64,000 nucleotides of DNA from Spirosoma sp. KUDC1026. GTDB lineage: Bacteria > Bacteroidota > Bacteroidia > Cytophagales > Spirosomataceae. The notes below the pieces were generated by a model. The model had not been told where the DNA came from. It searched no databases and saw nothing but the letters and a program-made list of their open reading frames with translations. This document shows, in pieces, positions 17,424 to 26,284 of the stretch. Location of the stretch: contig NZ_CP056032.1 in assembly GCF_013375035.1 (NCBI RefSeq), positions 2,650,001 to 2,714,000 of the forward strand. Reading direction: 5' to 3'. Each line of letters begins with the position of its first letter. Position 1 is the first letter of the stretch. The translations under genes were made by a program, and so were the position numbers.

Positions 17424-20400
17424 CTATTTGAATTGCACTTCCATTTCTTCTGGTTTCGTCGTATCGCCGGTGGGGCGTCCTTCGGGCTGAGGCAGCGGAC
17501 GTTGCTCAACGTCTTTCCGACGGGTCATGTACGTGTAGATTACCGGTACGACGTATAAGGTCAGCACAAGCGAGAACAGCAGCCCACCCACGATAACGAT
17601 ACCCAGCGGCATCCGGCTTTTCGACGCGGCACCCAGCGCCAAGGCCAGCGGCAGTGCCCCAAAGGCCGCTACCAGCGTAGTCATCAGGATTGGACGGAGA
17701 CGTAGCGCGGCCGATTCGATAGCAGCTTCGTATTTGTTCTTACCCGTCAGGCGCTGTTCGTTAGCAAATTCAACGATCAGAATACCGTTCTTGGTAACCA
17801 GCCCGACCAGCATGATGATACCAATCTGGCTGAAGATGTTCAGGGTCTGGTTGAACATCCAGAGCGAGAATACGGCACCGGCCAGCGCCAGGGGTACGGT
17901 AATCATGATGATCAGCGGATCGATAAACGAATCGAACTGAGCCGCCAGAATCAGGTAGACCAGTATGAGTGCCAGGCCAAAGGCAAACAACGTATTCGAC
18001 GAGCTCTCGGCGTAGTCACGCGAGGGGCCGGACAGCGATGTCTGGAACGTCTGGTCGAGGGTCCGGTCGGCAATGGCCTGCATGGCCGCAACACCGTCGC
18101 CAATGGTTTTGCCCGGAGCCAGCCCCGCCGATACCGTCGCCGATTTGAATCGGTTGTAGTGGTACACCTGTGGGGGACTACTTACTTCCTCAAACTTGAC
18201 CAGGTTATCCAATTGAACGAGTTCACCCCGGCTTGATCGAACGTAAAACGACTGCAGGTCGACAGGCGCGTCGCGGTCGGCGCGGTCTACCTGGCCGATT
18301 ACCTGATACTGTTTTCCGTTCATCAGGAAGTAGGCTAGTCGTCGGTTACTCAGCGCCAGTTGCAGCGTCTGCGCTACGTCCTGAACTGAAATACCGAGGT
18401 TTGTCGCCTTCTCCCGATCGATGCTGATGTTCAGTTCAGGTTTATTGAACTTCAGGTCAACGTCTGAGGTCTGGAAAGTTGGGTCTTTCTGTACTTCGTC
18501 CAGGAAGTTAGGCAGCTTCTCCCGCAGTTTCTCGAAGTTCAGGTTCTGAATAACGAACTGAACCGGCAGACCACCGCCCCGTCCCACCTGAATCGTTTGA
18601 TCCTGGGTGGCAAACATGCGGGCTTCGCTGAATTTCTTGATGTTTTTGTTCAGGTAATCCACGATCTCCTGCTGCGAGCGATTCCGTTCGGTTGGCTCAA
18701 CCATGTTGATGATCACGAAGGACGAGTTGACGGCTCCGGCTCCCGAAAAACCGGGCGCTACCACACTAAAGGCCAACCGTGTTTCGGGGATCGAGTCAAG
18801 TACGAGCTGCATGACCCGGTCAGTAACGTTGGCCTGCGATTCGTAACTGGTTCCTTCGGGCGATGTGATGGAAACGCGGGTACGGCTCCGGTCCTCGAGC
18901 GGAGCCAGTTCCGATTTAAGCAGCGCACCCAGCCCAAAAATCAGGGCTGCGCAGGCACCGATCATAACAAAAGCCCAGGCCCGCTTCCGCATGAACGCAT
19001 CGAGTGAATCGCGGTACGTCTGGTCAAGCCATTGGAAAAACGGTTCGGTTTTTCGGTAGAACCAAGACCGCTTGCTGTGGTCTTTAGCTGTTAGTTTTAC
19101 GCTCAGTACCGGTGTCAGGGTCAGCGATACGAAGGCCGAAATCAAGACGGCACCCGCTACAACGATCCCGAATTCACGGAACAGGCGACCCACGAACCCT
19201 TCCAGGAAGATAATCGGCAGGAACACGACAGCCAGCGTAATCGATGTAGCGAGTACGGCGAAAAAGATCTCATTCGATCCTTCCTTGGCCGCCTGCTGCG
19301 TGTCCATACCCTGTTCGACCTTCTTATAAATGTTTTCCGTGACGACAATCCCGTCATCCACTACCAGTCCCGTGGCCAGTACGATACCCAGCAGCGTCAA
19401 GACGTTGATACTGAAGTCGGCAATGTACATGATAAAGAACGCGCCGATCAGCGACACCGGAATATCGATCAGCGGGCGGAACGCAATCAGCCAGTCGCGG
19501 AAGAAGAGGTAGATGACCAGAACGACCAGTACAAACGAAATAATCAGCGTCTCGCCAACTTCCTCAATGGCCCGACGGATGAACGTACTCCGGTCAATGC
19601 CTACGTTAACCAGAATATCGGATGGTAGGTCTTTCTTAAGCTGATCAAACCGTTTATAAAACTCGTCGGCAATGCTGACGTAATTGGCGCCGGGTTGCGG
19701 AATCAAAACCAGAATAACGCCAATAGCTCCATTCTGTTTCGATAACGTTTCTTCATTTTCGGCACCCAGAACGGCATACCCCACATCCTTGAAGCGGATG
19801 ATCTGGTTGGCCGTCTGACGCAGAATCAGGTTGTTGAAATCTTCTTCGGTGGTCAGGCGTCCTACGGCTTTCACCGTTAGCTCGGTACTATTACCATATA
19901 CCTTACCACTGGGCAGCTCGACGTTCTGCGCTGTTAAGGCACTCTGGATATCCTGAGCCGTTAATTGATACGCTGACAGTTTGATGGGGTCAATCCAGAG
20001 CCGCATGGCCTGCCGCTTGAGGCCGTAGATATTGGCCTGGCTAACGCCGGGAATGGTTTGTAAACGTTCCTGCAATACGTTCTCCGCATAGTCCGACAAC
20101 TGAGTCGGGTTACGGCTCGTACTCTGGACAGTCATGAAAATGATCGGGTCCGAGTTGGCATCGGCCTTCGTAACGACGGGCGGAGCATCAATATCCTGGG
20201 GTAGCTGGCGCTGGGCCTGCGATACCTTGTCGCGCACGTCGTTAGCCGCCTGTTCGAGGTTGGCGTCCAGATTAAACTCAACCGTAATGGTACTGGCTCC
20301 CAGTGCGCTATTCGACGAGATAGTACGAATCCCCTCAATACTGTTCAGCGATTTCTCGATGGGTTCCGTTATCTGCGACTCAACAATGTCGGGGTTCGCT

Positions 20401-20558
20401 CCGGTATAGTTGGTCCGTACGGTGATAACCGGCGGGTCAATGGCTGGATACTCCCGGACGCCCAGAAATGAAAAGCCAATGATACCGAACAGCACGATAA
20501 CGATGGACATCACCATCGCAAAAACGGGCCGGTTTAGACTTAATTCGGGTAAGCTCAT
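17424..20558 (-). CDS. RND efflux pump permease (HAE-1/AcrB family)
   Basis: A 1044-residue inner-membrane pump with the usual 12 helices and two large periplasmic loops. The N-terminus (LSLNRPVFAMVMSIVIVLFG) and the fourth-helix proton-relay pair in TGLVVDDGIVVTENIY (Asp-Asp) identify a drug/amphiphile-type RND transporter. It uses the proton gradient to export compounds with an adaptor and an outer-membrane channel. The adaptor gene lies 22 bp upstream on the same strand; no TolC-type channel gene is in the window, so the channel must be encoded elsewhere. Length is typical. Confidence 0.95.
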   Translation of the reverse strand: MSLPELSLNRPVFAMVMSIVIVLFGIIGFSFLGVREYPAIDPPVITVRTNYTGANPDIVESQITEPIEKSLNSIEGIRTISSNSALGASTITVEFNLDANLEQAANDVRDKVSQAQRQLPQDIDAPPVVTKADANSDPIIFMTVQSTSRNPTQLSDYAENVLQERLQTIPGVSQANIYGLKRQAMRLWIDPIKLSAYQLTAQDIQSALTAQNVELPSGKVYGNSTELTVKAVGRLTTEEDFNNLILRQTANQIIRFKDVGYAVLGAENEETLSKQNGAIGVILVLIPQPGANYVSIADEFYKRFDQLKKDLPSDILVNVGIDRSTFIRRAIEEVGETLIISFVLVVLVIYLFFRDWLIAFRPLIDIPVSLIGAFFIMYIADFSINVLTLLGIVLATGLVVDDGIVVTENIYKKVEQGMDTQQAAKEGSNEIFFAVLATSITLAVVFLPIIFLEGFVGRLFREFGIVVAGAVLISAFVSLTLTPVLSVKLTAKDHSKRSWFYRKTEPFFQWLDQTYRDSLDAFMRKRAWAFVMIGACAALIFGLGALLKSELAPLEDRSRTRVSITSPEGTSYESQANVTDRVMQLVLDSIPETRLAFSVVAPGFSGAGAVNSSFVIINMVEPTERNRSQQEIVDYLNKNIKKFSEARMFATQDQTIQVGRGGGLPVQFVIQNLNFEKLREKLPNFLDEVQKDPTFQTSDVDLKFNKPELNISIDREKATNLGISVQDVAQTLQLALSNRRLAYFLMNGKQYQVIGQVDRADRDAPVDLQSFYVRSSRGELVQLDNLVKFEEVSSPPQVYHYNRFKSATVSAGLAPGKTIGDGVAAMQAIADRTLDQTFQTSLSGPSRDYAESSSNTLFAFGLALILVYLILAAQFDSFIDPLIIMITVPLALAGAVFSLWMFNQTLNIFSQIGIIMLVGLVTKNGILIVEFANEQRLTGKNKYEAAIESAALRLRPILMTTLVAAFGALPLALALGAASKSRMPLGIVIVGGLLFSLVLTLYVVPVIYTYMTRRKDVEQRPLPQPEGRPTGDTTKPEEMEVQFK

Positions 20559-20580
20559 AACTGGTTGAGTTGTAGGTTCA

Positions 20581-21726
20581 TTAGTTGCTGGCTACTTTAG
20601 ACTCGGCCCCCGGCAGTTGAATAACCCGTCCGACCTTGACCGGGGCATCGGGCTTCAGGAAGAGTAGACCAGTCGTCGCGACGGTGTCACCCGCGGCCAG
20701 TCCGGACAGAATCTGAATGGTTCCGGCCGTCCGCAGTCCTGTCTTCACATCCTTAAACTGGGCTTTCCCGTTGTTGATCACAATCACCTGATTCGTGCGC
20801 GTTTGCGGGATAACGGCCTGGGTCGGTACGACCAGACTACGTTCGTTCTGGATGGTAAGCGTAACCCTGGCAAACGTACCAGGACGGTAACGCGCCGACG
20901 TATTGTTTACCCGGGCCCGGATGCGCAGATTACGTGTCTGCTCTTCCACGCCGGGTTCAATTGCATACACAGAACCCTGTCCGGCTTTATCGCTGCCGTC
21001 TACCTGAAACGAAATCGTGCTGCCGGTACGTACGGCTGAACCATATTTTTCCGGAATGGAAAAATCGAGCTTCAGTGACGAAATCTGCTGTAAACGAGCG
21101 ATCAACGTACTTGGCGTAACGACGGCGCCAGCACTGACATTACGTAAACCGATGACACCCGAAAACGGCGCCCGGATTTCGGTACGCAGGAGATTGGCTT
21201 TTACCAGATCAATATCGGCCAGCGACGACCGTAAGTTCGTCGTGGCAATGTCAAATTCCTGCTGGCTGATACCGCCCTTGGCAAGCAACTGCTTATTGCG
21301 GTCTTCGGTCCGGCGGGCATTGTCGGCCAGCGCCAGTAATTTCTGAAGCTGCGCCCGCAGGTCCTGGTCGAACAGTTTGACGAGCAGCGCCCCTTTGGCA
21401 ACGGGCTGTCCCTCGCGGATGTTCAGTTGTGTAATCCGGGCTGAAATTTCGGGATAGATGTCGACCTGCTCGGCCGCCAGCAGCGAACCGCTGGATACTA
21501 CGTCCTCCCGCAGCGATTGCGAGACGACTACAAAAGCGTTGACGGCCAGCGTTTGGCCTTTACCGGCGCCCCCGGCTCCACCTTTACCAGAGCCGCCTTT
21601 ACCACCCTCTCCGCCACCACCGGACCCGCCACTCGTGGCGCCAGGTGCCGGGTGTAATACTTTATTATACACTATGATCCCGCCGAGAACTAAGACGACC
21701 AGACCAATCGCAATCCATCTTTTCAC
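20581..21726 (-). CDS. RND efflux periplasmic adaptor (MFP) with a glycine-rich linker
   Basis: About 381 residues from a GTG at 21724-21726 (MKRWIAIGLVVLVLGGIIVY). An open frame from a GTG at 21786 adds 20 residues before the membrane anchor. After the anchor comes a low-complexity Gly/Lys stretch of about 27 residues, then the lipoyl/hairpin/beta-barrel layout of membrane fusion proteins (YPEISARITQLNIREGQPVAKGALL, TEIRAPFSGVIGLR, VVPTQAVIPQ). It connects the RND pump to the outer-membrane channel. No ATG start is available near the anchor. It is the first gene of the efflux operon. Confidence 0.9.
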   Translation of the reverse strand: MKRWIAIGLVVLVLGGIIVYNKVLHPAPGATSGGSGGGGEGGKGGSGKGGAGGAGKGQTLAVNAFVVVSQSLREDVVSSGSLLAAEQVDIYPEISARITQLNIREGQPVAKGALLVKLFDQDLRAQLQKLLALADNARRTEDRNKQLLAKGGISQQEFDIATTNLRSSLADIDLVKANLLRTEIRAPFSGVIGLRNVSAGAVVTPSTLIARLQQISSLKLDFSIPEKYGSAVRTGSTISFQVDGSDKAGQGSVYAIEPGVEEQTRNLRIRARVNNTSARYRPGTFARVTLTIQNERSLVVPTQAVIPQTRTNQVIVINNGKAQFKDVKTGLRTAGTIQILSGLAAGDTVATTGLLFLKPDAPVKVGRVIQLPGAESKVASN

Positions 21727-22026
21727 TGGTTGTAATTTTGGAAGGGAGGAATTGAATAAAAAACGGAAACTCAGCGCCCGTCTCACGCGCCTGCAAAGGT
21801 AAACCCAGGATGGATTTTATCAATCTGAATTAAGGCCAATACAGCTGGATTATCGCTGAATGACGATATTTCAATGCTGAATCATGGGCCGTAACCAACT
21901 GGTTCTATTTCGTTTCGACAAGATAGTTCATTAGCATTCTATTCGCTAATCAGCATACAGGAGAGATGGTTTCAACACTGGGTAGGTAAACGCCGGGCGA
22001 CTCTTTTGGGAGTAAGATTCAAATTT

Positions 22027-24180
22027 ATGACTCATTTGTTTTATCGACTGGTCCTGCTGCTCCTGACTGGCTACGCACCACTCGTGTTGACCCAGCCAAA
22101 ACCCGCAATACGTATCGATCGGAGGGCAGTTGTTGGGCGGCATAACGTAGTGGTTACGCGTTTCGATTCCCTGCAGTCGCTATCCGTGGGCAATGGCGAA
22201 TTCGCGTTTACGGTCGACCCTACCGGTTTGCAAACCTTTCCGGAGCTATACCAGAAAGGCGTGTCGCTGGGAACGCAGGCGCAGTGGGGCTGGCACAGCT
22301 TTCTGAATACGCAGCAATACCGTATCGAGGAGGTTTACAAGGACTATGCGTCGCACGGACGTACGGTGCCGTATACCTACGCCTATGCCGCTCCGGCGCG
22401 CAAAAAAGCCGTTTCAGACTGGTTTCGCGAGAATCCGCACCGGCTGCATCTAGGACAGTTGGGCTTTGGGTTGACCAATGCCGATGGTACAGCTGTCCGA
22501 CCAGAAGACCTGAAAAATGTCTGGCAGGAGCTGGACCTCTGGACAGGCGAAATCCGGAGCCATTTCGAACTGAACGGCCAGCCGGTCGATGCCGTAACGG
22601 TGGCGCATCAGGACCAGGATCAGGTGGCCGTTCTCGTTCGGTCGCCTTTATTGAAAACAGGACGGATAAGCCTGAAACTCTGTTTTCCGTACGGTTCTGG
22701 TGACTGGCAGCGCGCCGACGACTGGCAAAGTCCGGACAAGCATAGCTCACAACTTAAACTGCTGAGAACATCCGGTGCGCGTATCGATCGTACGCTGGAC
22801 ACAACGCATTACGTCGTTCGGATGCGCTGGACTGGTCGGCCTACGCTGGCGCAACCCGAACGGCACGCGTTCGTGCTGACGCCCGATCAACAGAGCGATT
22901 CGCTGGCGGTGAGTGTTCACTTTTCCGAAAAGGCGCCCGACGAGCTACCTGAATCGGCCGCAGATACCCGTACTAACAGTTACCAGCGCTGGGAACTGTT
23001 CTGGCAGTCGGGCGGAGCCGTCGACCTGGCGGGCAGCACAGACCCACGCTCGACTGAACTCGAACGGCGGATTATTTTGTCGCAATACCTGACCAAAATC
23101 CAGTGCGCCGGGTCCATGCCCCCGCAGGAGACAGGATTGACGTATAATAGCTGGTACGGTCGGCCACATTTGGAAATGCACTGGTGGCATGCCGCTCATT
23201 TTGCCCAATGGAACCGGATTGAACTGCTTGAAAAAAGCCTGGACTGGTACCGGACGGCGCGGCACAAAGCGCGCGAGCTTGCCCAGCGGCAGGGATTTGA
23301 CGGAATACGCTGGCAGAAAATGACCGATCGTGACGGCAACGAAAGTCCATCGACGGTATCGCCTTTTTTGATCTGGCAGCAACCCCATTTTCTCTACTTC
23401 GCCGAACTTTGCTACCGGCATTATCGAAACCCGACGGTGCTGGAGAAGTACAAAGACCTGGTTTTCGAAACGGCGGATTTTATGGCGTCCTATGCGTACT
23501 TCGATCCGGTCAGGAAGCGCTACGTGCTTGGTCCCGGTCTGATTCCGGCGCAGGAGCGCTTTAAACCCGAAACAACTGTCAATCCGACCTTTGAACTGGC
23601 TTACTGGCGATGGGGAATCTCCGTAGCGCAGCAGTGGCGGCAACGGCTGAGATTGGCGCGAAACCCAAAATGGGACGACGTACTGAAAAAACTCTCATCC
23701 CTTCCCGTCCAGGATGGCCTTTACCTGGCGGCCGAAAGCGCCCCGGATTCGTACACCGCCCCGGAATACATGACCGACCATCCGGCCGTGCTGGGTGCGT
23801 ATGGTTTTCTGCCCGCATCCCCGCAGCTCGATGTAGCAACCATGCAGCGCACCTTCGATAAAATCATGCGTGACTGGCACTGGCCAGACACCTGGGGTTG
23901 GGACTATCCACTAACCGCCATGACGGCCGCGCGGCTGGGTCGGCCCGGGCAGGCCATTGATGCGTTATTGATGCCGGTAACGAAAAATACGTACCTACCC
24001 AACGGCCACAACTACCAGCGCGACAACCTGCGGATTTACCTGCCCGGCAATGGTGGCTTGCTAATGGCCGTTTCGATGATGTGTGCAGGTTGGGACGGGT
24101 ATGCCGGCGAACCAAATCCCGGCTTTCCGAAAGACGGAAGCTGGCAGGTGCGCTGGGAAGGCTTGAACCAGATGCCGTAA
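22027..24180 (+). CDS. Secreted six-hairpin glycosidase-like protein
   Basis: About 717 residues from ATG 22027, preceded in frame only by TTG at 22006. A signal peptide (MTHLFYRLVLLLLTGYAPLVLT) is followed by an N-terminal beta-sandwich (DSLQSLSVGNGEFAFTVD) and a helical half with WYGRPHLEMHWWHAAHF, typical of (alpha/alpha)6 six-hairpin glycosidases, then EYMTDHPAVLGAYGFLP and WGWDYPLTAMTAARLG. Acidic residues of the HLEMHWWH stretch are catalytic candidates. Bacteroidota have many such proteins of unknown substrate; no CAZy family is claimed. It seems to be a single-gene unit. Confidence 0.78.
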   Translation: MTHLFYRLVLLLLTGYAPLVLTQPKPAIRIDRRAVVGRHNVVVTRFDSLQSLSVGNGEFAFTVDPTGLQTFPELYQKGVSLGTQAQWGWHSFLNTQQYRIEEVYKDYASHGRTVPYTYAYAAPARKKAVSDWFRENPHRLHLGQLGFGLTNADGTAVRPEDLKNVWQELDLWTGEIRSHFELNGQPVDAVTVAHQDQDQVAVLVRSPLLKTGRISLKLCFPYGSGDWQRADDWQSPDKHSSQLKLLRTSGARIDRTLDTTHYVVRMRWTGRPTLAQPERHAFVLTPDQQSDSLAVSVHFSEKAPDELPESAADTRTNSYQRWELFWQSGGAVDLAGSTDPRSTELERRIILSQYLTKIQCAGSMPPQETGLTYNSWYGRPHLEMHWWHAAHFAQWNRIELLEKSLDWYRTARHKARELAQRQGFDGIRWQKMTDRDGNESPSTVSPFLIWQQPHFLYFAELCYRHYRNPTVLEKYKDLVFETADFMASYAYFDPVRKRYVLGPGLIPAQERFKPETTVNPTFELAYWRWGISVAQQWRQRLRLARNPKWDDVLKKLSSLPVQDGLYLAAESAPDSYTAPEYMTDHPAVLGAYGFLPASPQLDVATMQRTFDKIMRDWHWPDTWGWDYPLTAMTAARLGRPGQAIDALLMPVTKNTYLPNGHNYQRDNLRIYLPGNGGLLMAVSMMCAGWDGYAGEPNPGFPKDGSWQVRWEGLNQMP

Positions 24181-24188
24181 AACGATAA

Positions 24189-24788
24189 TTAACCAGGAAT
24201 CCGGATCAGTTCGATCCAGGCTATATAGAGGCAAAGCGAGACACTGCACAAGATAAAACGCAAGAGGAACGACGCGGGAGAAAAGCGATCCGCTCGACTA
24301 TGCAACCACAGGCAGAACAGGCCGGTGAGCAGAAACGTGACCACAGGGTTGATATGCGCTGTGTAGGCCAGCCGGAACGTATCAGTAGAACTGCCATAAT
24401 ACCAGTCAACAATGTCTTTCCCAATCAGCAGACTGATCGGGAAGGCAAGGACGTACACCAGGTCGGCGAGGTAAAGACCGAAAATGCTTTCGCGCAGCAG
24501 CGAATTGATGACCGTAGTGCGACTGCCTACAAACCGGGTCAACAGCCAGACCAAGCCTAATCGAAAGCCGATAAACAACAGGCTTCCCAGAATGGTCTCT
24601 TCTCGATTGACAAAAGGGTGAGCCGCACAAACCAGCGCCTTGTAGCAAAAAAAGTACTGACCGAGTTTACCAAACACGATCAGCGTAGTCAAGTTACTGA
24701 GCAGGATCGTTACGGCTGTATAGCCGAAGAAAGAGAAAATCTGTAGATAGGGATAGGGCGTTTGCCGGGTGGCGGAAAGGGTAAGCAT
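24189..24788 (-). CDS. Unknown polytopic membrane protein
   Basis: A 199-residue protein with about five hydrophobic segments (YTAVTILLSNLTTLIVFG, LGSLLFIGFRLGLVWLL, SIFGLYLADLVYVLAFPIS, PVVTFLLTGLFCLWL, RFILCSVSLCLYIAW). No family was recognised. It converges on the glycosidase-like gene with only 8 bp between, and no strong terminator is visible there. The start ATG is at 24786-24788. The call rests on length and membrane pattern. Confidence 0.6.
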   Translation of the reverse strand: MLTLSATRQTPYPYLQIFSFFGYTAVTILLSNLTTLIVFGKLGQYFFCYKALVCAAHPFVNREETILGSLLFIGFRLGLVWLLTRFVGSRTTVINSLLRESIFGLYLADLVYVLAFPISLLIGKDIVDWYYGSSTDTFRLAYTAHINPVVTFLLTGLFCLWLHSRADRFSPASFLLRFILCSVSLCLYIAWIELIRIPG

Positions 24789-24961
24789 CGAACAACAGTC
24801 TGTGTGGAAGCTGCCAATGTACGGCTCAACTAGCAGATAACAAAGGCTTTATAATAAGAGGTGACGGCCAGTGGAAAATAAATCATGGGCCGTTCGGATA
24901 TAGGTTATTGCCGCCAAAACGCTACTATTATTTTGTATCTTGCCCTCAAATAAGCAACGCT

Positions 24962-25609
24962 ATGATACCGGTTGACGAAACGATAACGCCTAAAAAAAAT
25001 GCTATGACGCTCGAACAGCGTCGTCGGCGACGGCTTTTGTTAAACCAGCTCGTTTATGAGATGGAAGATGAAAAGCCGGTTTATTACGCGGGCTACCGGG
25101 AGGTATTGAATGGAACGAAGGTGCCCGAAGAAATAATGGGATCGAGTGGATTACAGAGTTTTCTTGTTGAAATTATACAGCGGTATTTATTTGCCCACCC
25201 ATTCAACAGACGCTTTCGGTATTTGTCGAGTGAGGTCGGGGTGCAGCTGCGCAAGAAGAAATGGCGTGCCTGCGACATCGCTATTTATGAGCGAGAACGT
25301 CTGAAAGGATACGAGTTCACCAACAAATACATGAGCGTGGCACCCGACTATGTCATCGAGATCGATACGAAGGCTGACCTGGCCAAATACCAATATCAGC
25401 AGGCTTATTTCATCAAGAAAACCCGTGAGCTGCACGAGTTTGGTGCGAAGAAAGTGATCTGGATCTTTACGGAAAATGTACCCGTCATCTGGGAATCAGA
25501 AGCGGATGGCCCAATCATTATTCGCGACGGCTGGAACCACGACATAACGATTACGGACGGAATGACCTTTAACCTGGCTGCACTCTACGACGAAGCGCAA
25601 AAAGAATAA
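24962..25609 (+). CDS. Uma2 family (DUF820) endonuclease-like protein
   Basis: About 215 residues from ATG 24962 (MIPVDETITPKKNAMT); an upstream in-frame start at 24908 adds 18 residues and is less likely. The second half carries the PD-(D/E)XK-like core of the Uma2 family: CDIAIYERE, then PDYVIEIDTKADLAKY, and YFIKKTRELHEFGAKKVIWIF. The family is abundant in cyanobacteria and Bacteroidota, with unproven nuclease function. Its stop codon directly abuts that of the convergent Nudix gene, with no base between them. Confidence 0.82.
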   Translation: MIPVDETITPKKNAMTLEQRRRRRLLLNQLVYEMEDEKPVYYAGYREVLNGTKVPEEIMGSSGLQSFLVEIIQRYLFAHPFNRRFRYLSSEVGVQLRKKKWRACDIAIYERERLKGYEFTNKYMSVAPDYVIEIDTKADLAKYQYQQAYFIKKTRELHEFGAKKVIWIFTENVPVIWESEADGPIIIRDGWNHDITITDGMTFNLAALYDEAQKE

Positions 25610-26239
25610 TCAGGCCGCCATTACCATCAGTAACTCGCTGATCATCATGGCCGTGGCTCCCCAGACGCGGTGGCCTTCAATCTGGTAGAAGGGCGCGTCG
25701 ATCAGGATACCCCGCACGTCGATCTGCGTATCGCCGACGATGGTTTCGTCCAGCAGATTTTCCAGGTCCACTTCTACAACGGCTTCCACTTCGCGGGGGT
25801 CGGGGTAAAAATCAGGGCGGTAGGGGAGGATGCCCACCACTGGCTGCACGTAGAAATTACTCGGCGGAATAAATAGCTCCGTCAACTGTCCCAGGACCTT
25901 CACGTCCGATATCCGAATGCCGACTTCTTCCTGTGCTTCCCGCAACGCCGTTCGGGTTAGGTTCTCGTCGATCCGCTCCATGCGACCACCCGGAAACGCC
26001 ATCTGCCCCGCGTGAACACCGTCGTATTGCGGGCGCAGGATCAGCGGCAGGTAGATGGAATGCTGGTACGGGTAAAAGCAGATCAGGACTGCACTGCGTC
26101 GGGTCCGCTCGTTTGGTTTGACGGTATAACGCAGCCGGCTCGACGAGGCCATTTTACGATGGGCAAGCTCACCGGGCAGCGGTTTCTGCAAACGTTGCTG
26201 GAGGTCTTTGGCGAAGCTTTGAAACGCAGTGTCGATCAT
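25610..26239 (-). CDS. Nudix hydrolase, CoA pyrophosphatase-like (NudL type)
   Basis: A 209-residue enzyme with the full Nudix box (GGRMERIDENLTRTALREAQEEVGI), where Glu residues bind Mg2+. The upstream HAGQMAFPGG and the AVLICFYPYQ start match the CoA-diphosphatase subgroup, which cleaves CoA or acyl-CoA to phosphopantetheine and 3',5'-ADP. It may control CoA pools. It is on the same strand as, and 45 bp downstream of, the flavoprotein gene, so co-transcription is possible. Confidence 0.88.
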   Translation of the reverse strand: MIDTAFQSFAKDLQQRLQKPLPGELAHRKMASSSRLRYTVKPNERTRRSAVLICFYPYQHSIYLPLILRPQYDGVHAGQMAFPGGRMERIDENLTRTALREAQEEVGIRISDVKVLGQLTELFIPPSNFYVQPVVGILPYRPDFYPDPREVEAVVEVDLENLLDETIVGDTQIDVRGILIDAPFYQIEGHRVWGATAMMISELLMVMAA

Positions 26240-26284
26240 GGGGGGAGAACAAATGATGGGTGGGGTTAAGGAGTAAACTACGTT

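Noticed and set aside
22945-23643. Minus-strand open frame of 232 residues opposite the glycosidase-like gene
   Set aside because: Shadow frame in GC-rich coding sequence; the plus-strand protein has clear family blocks.
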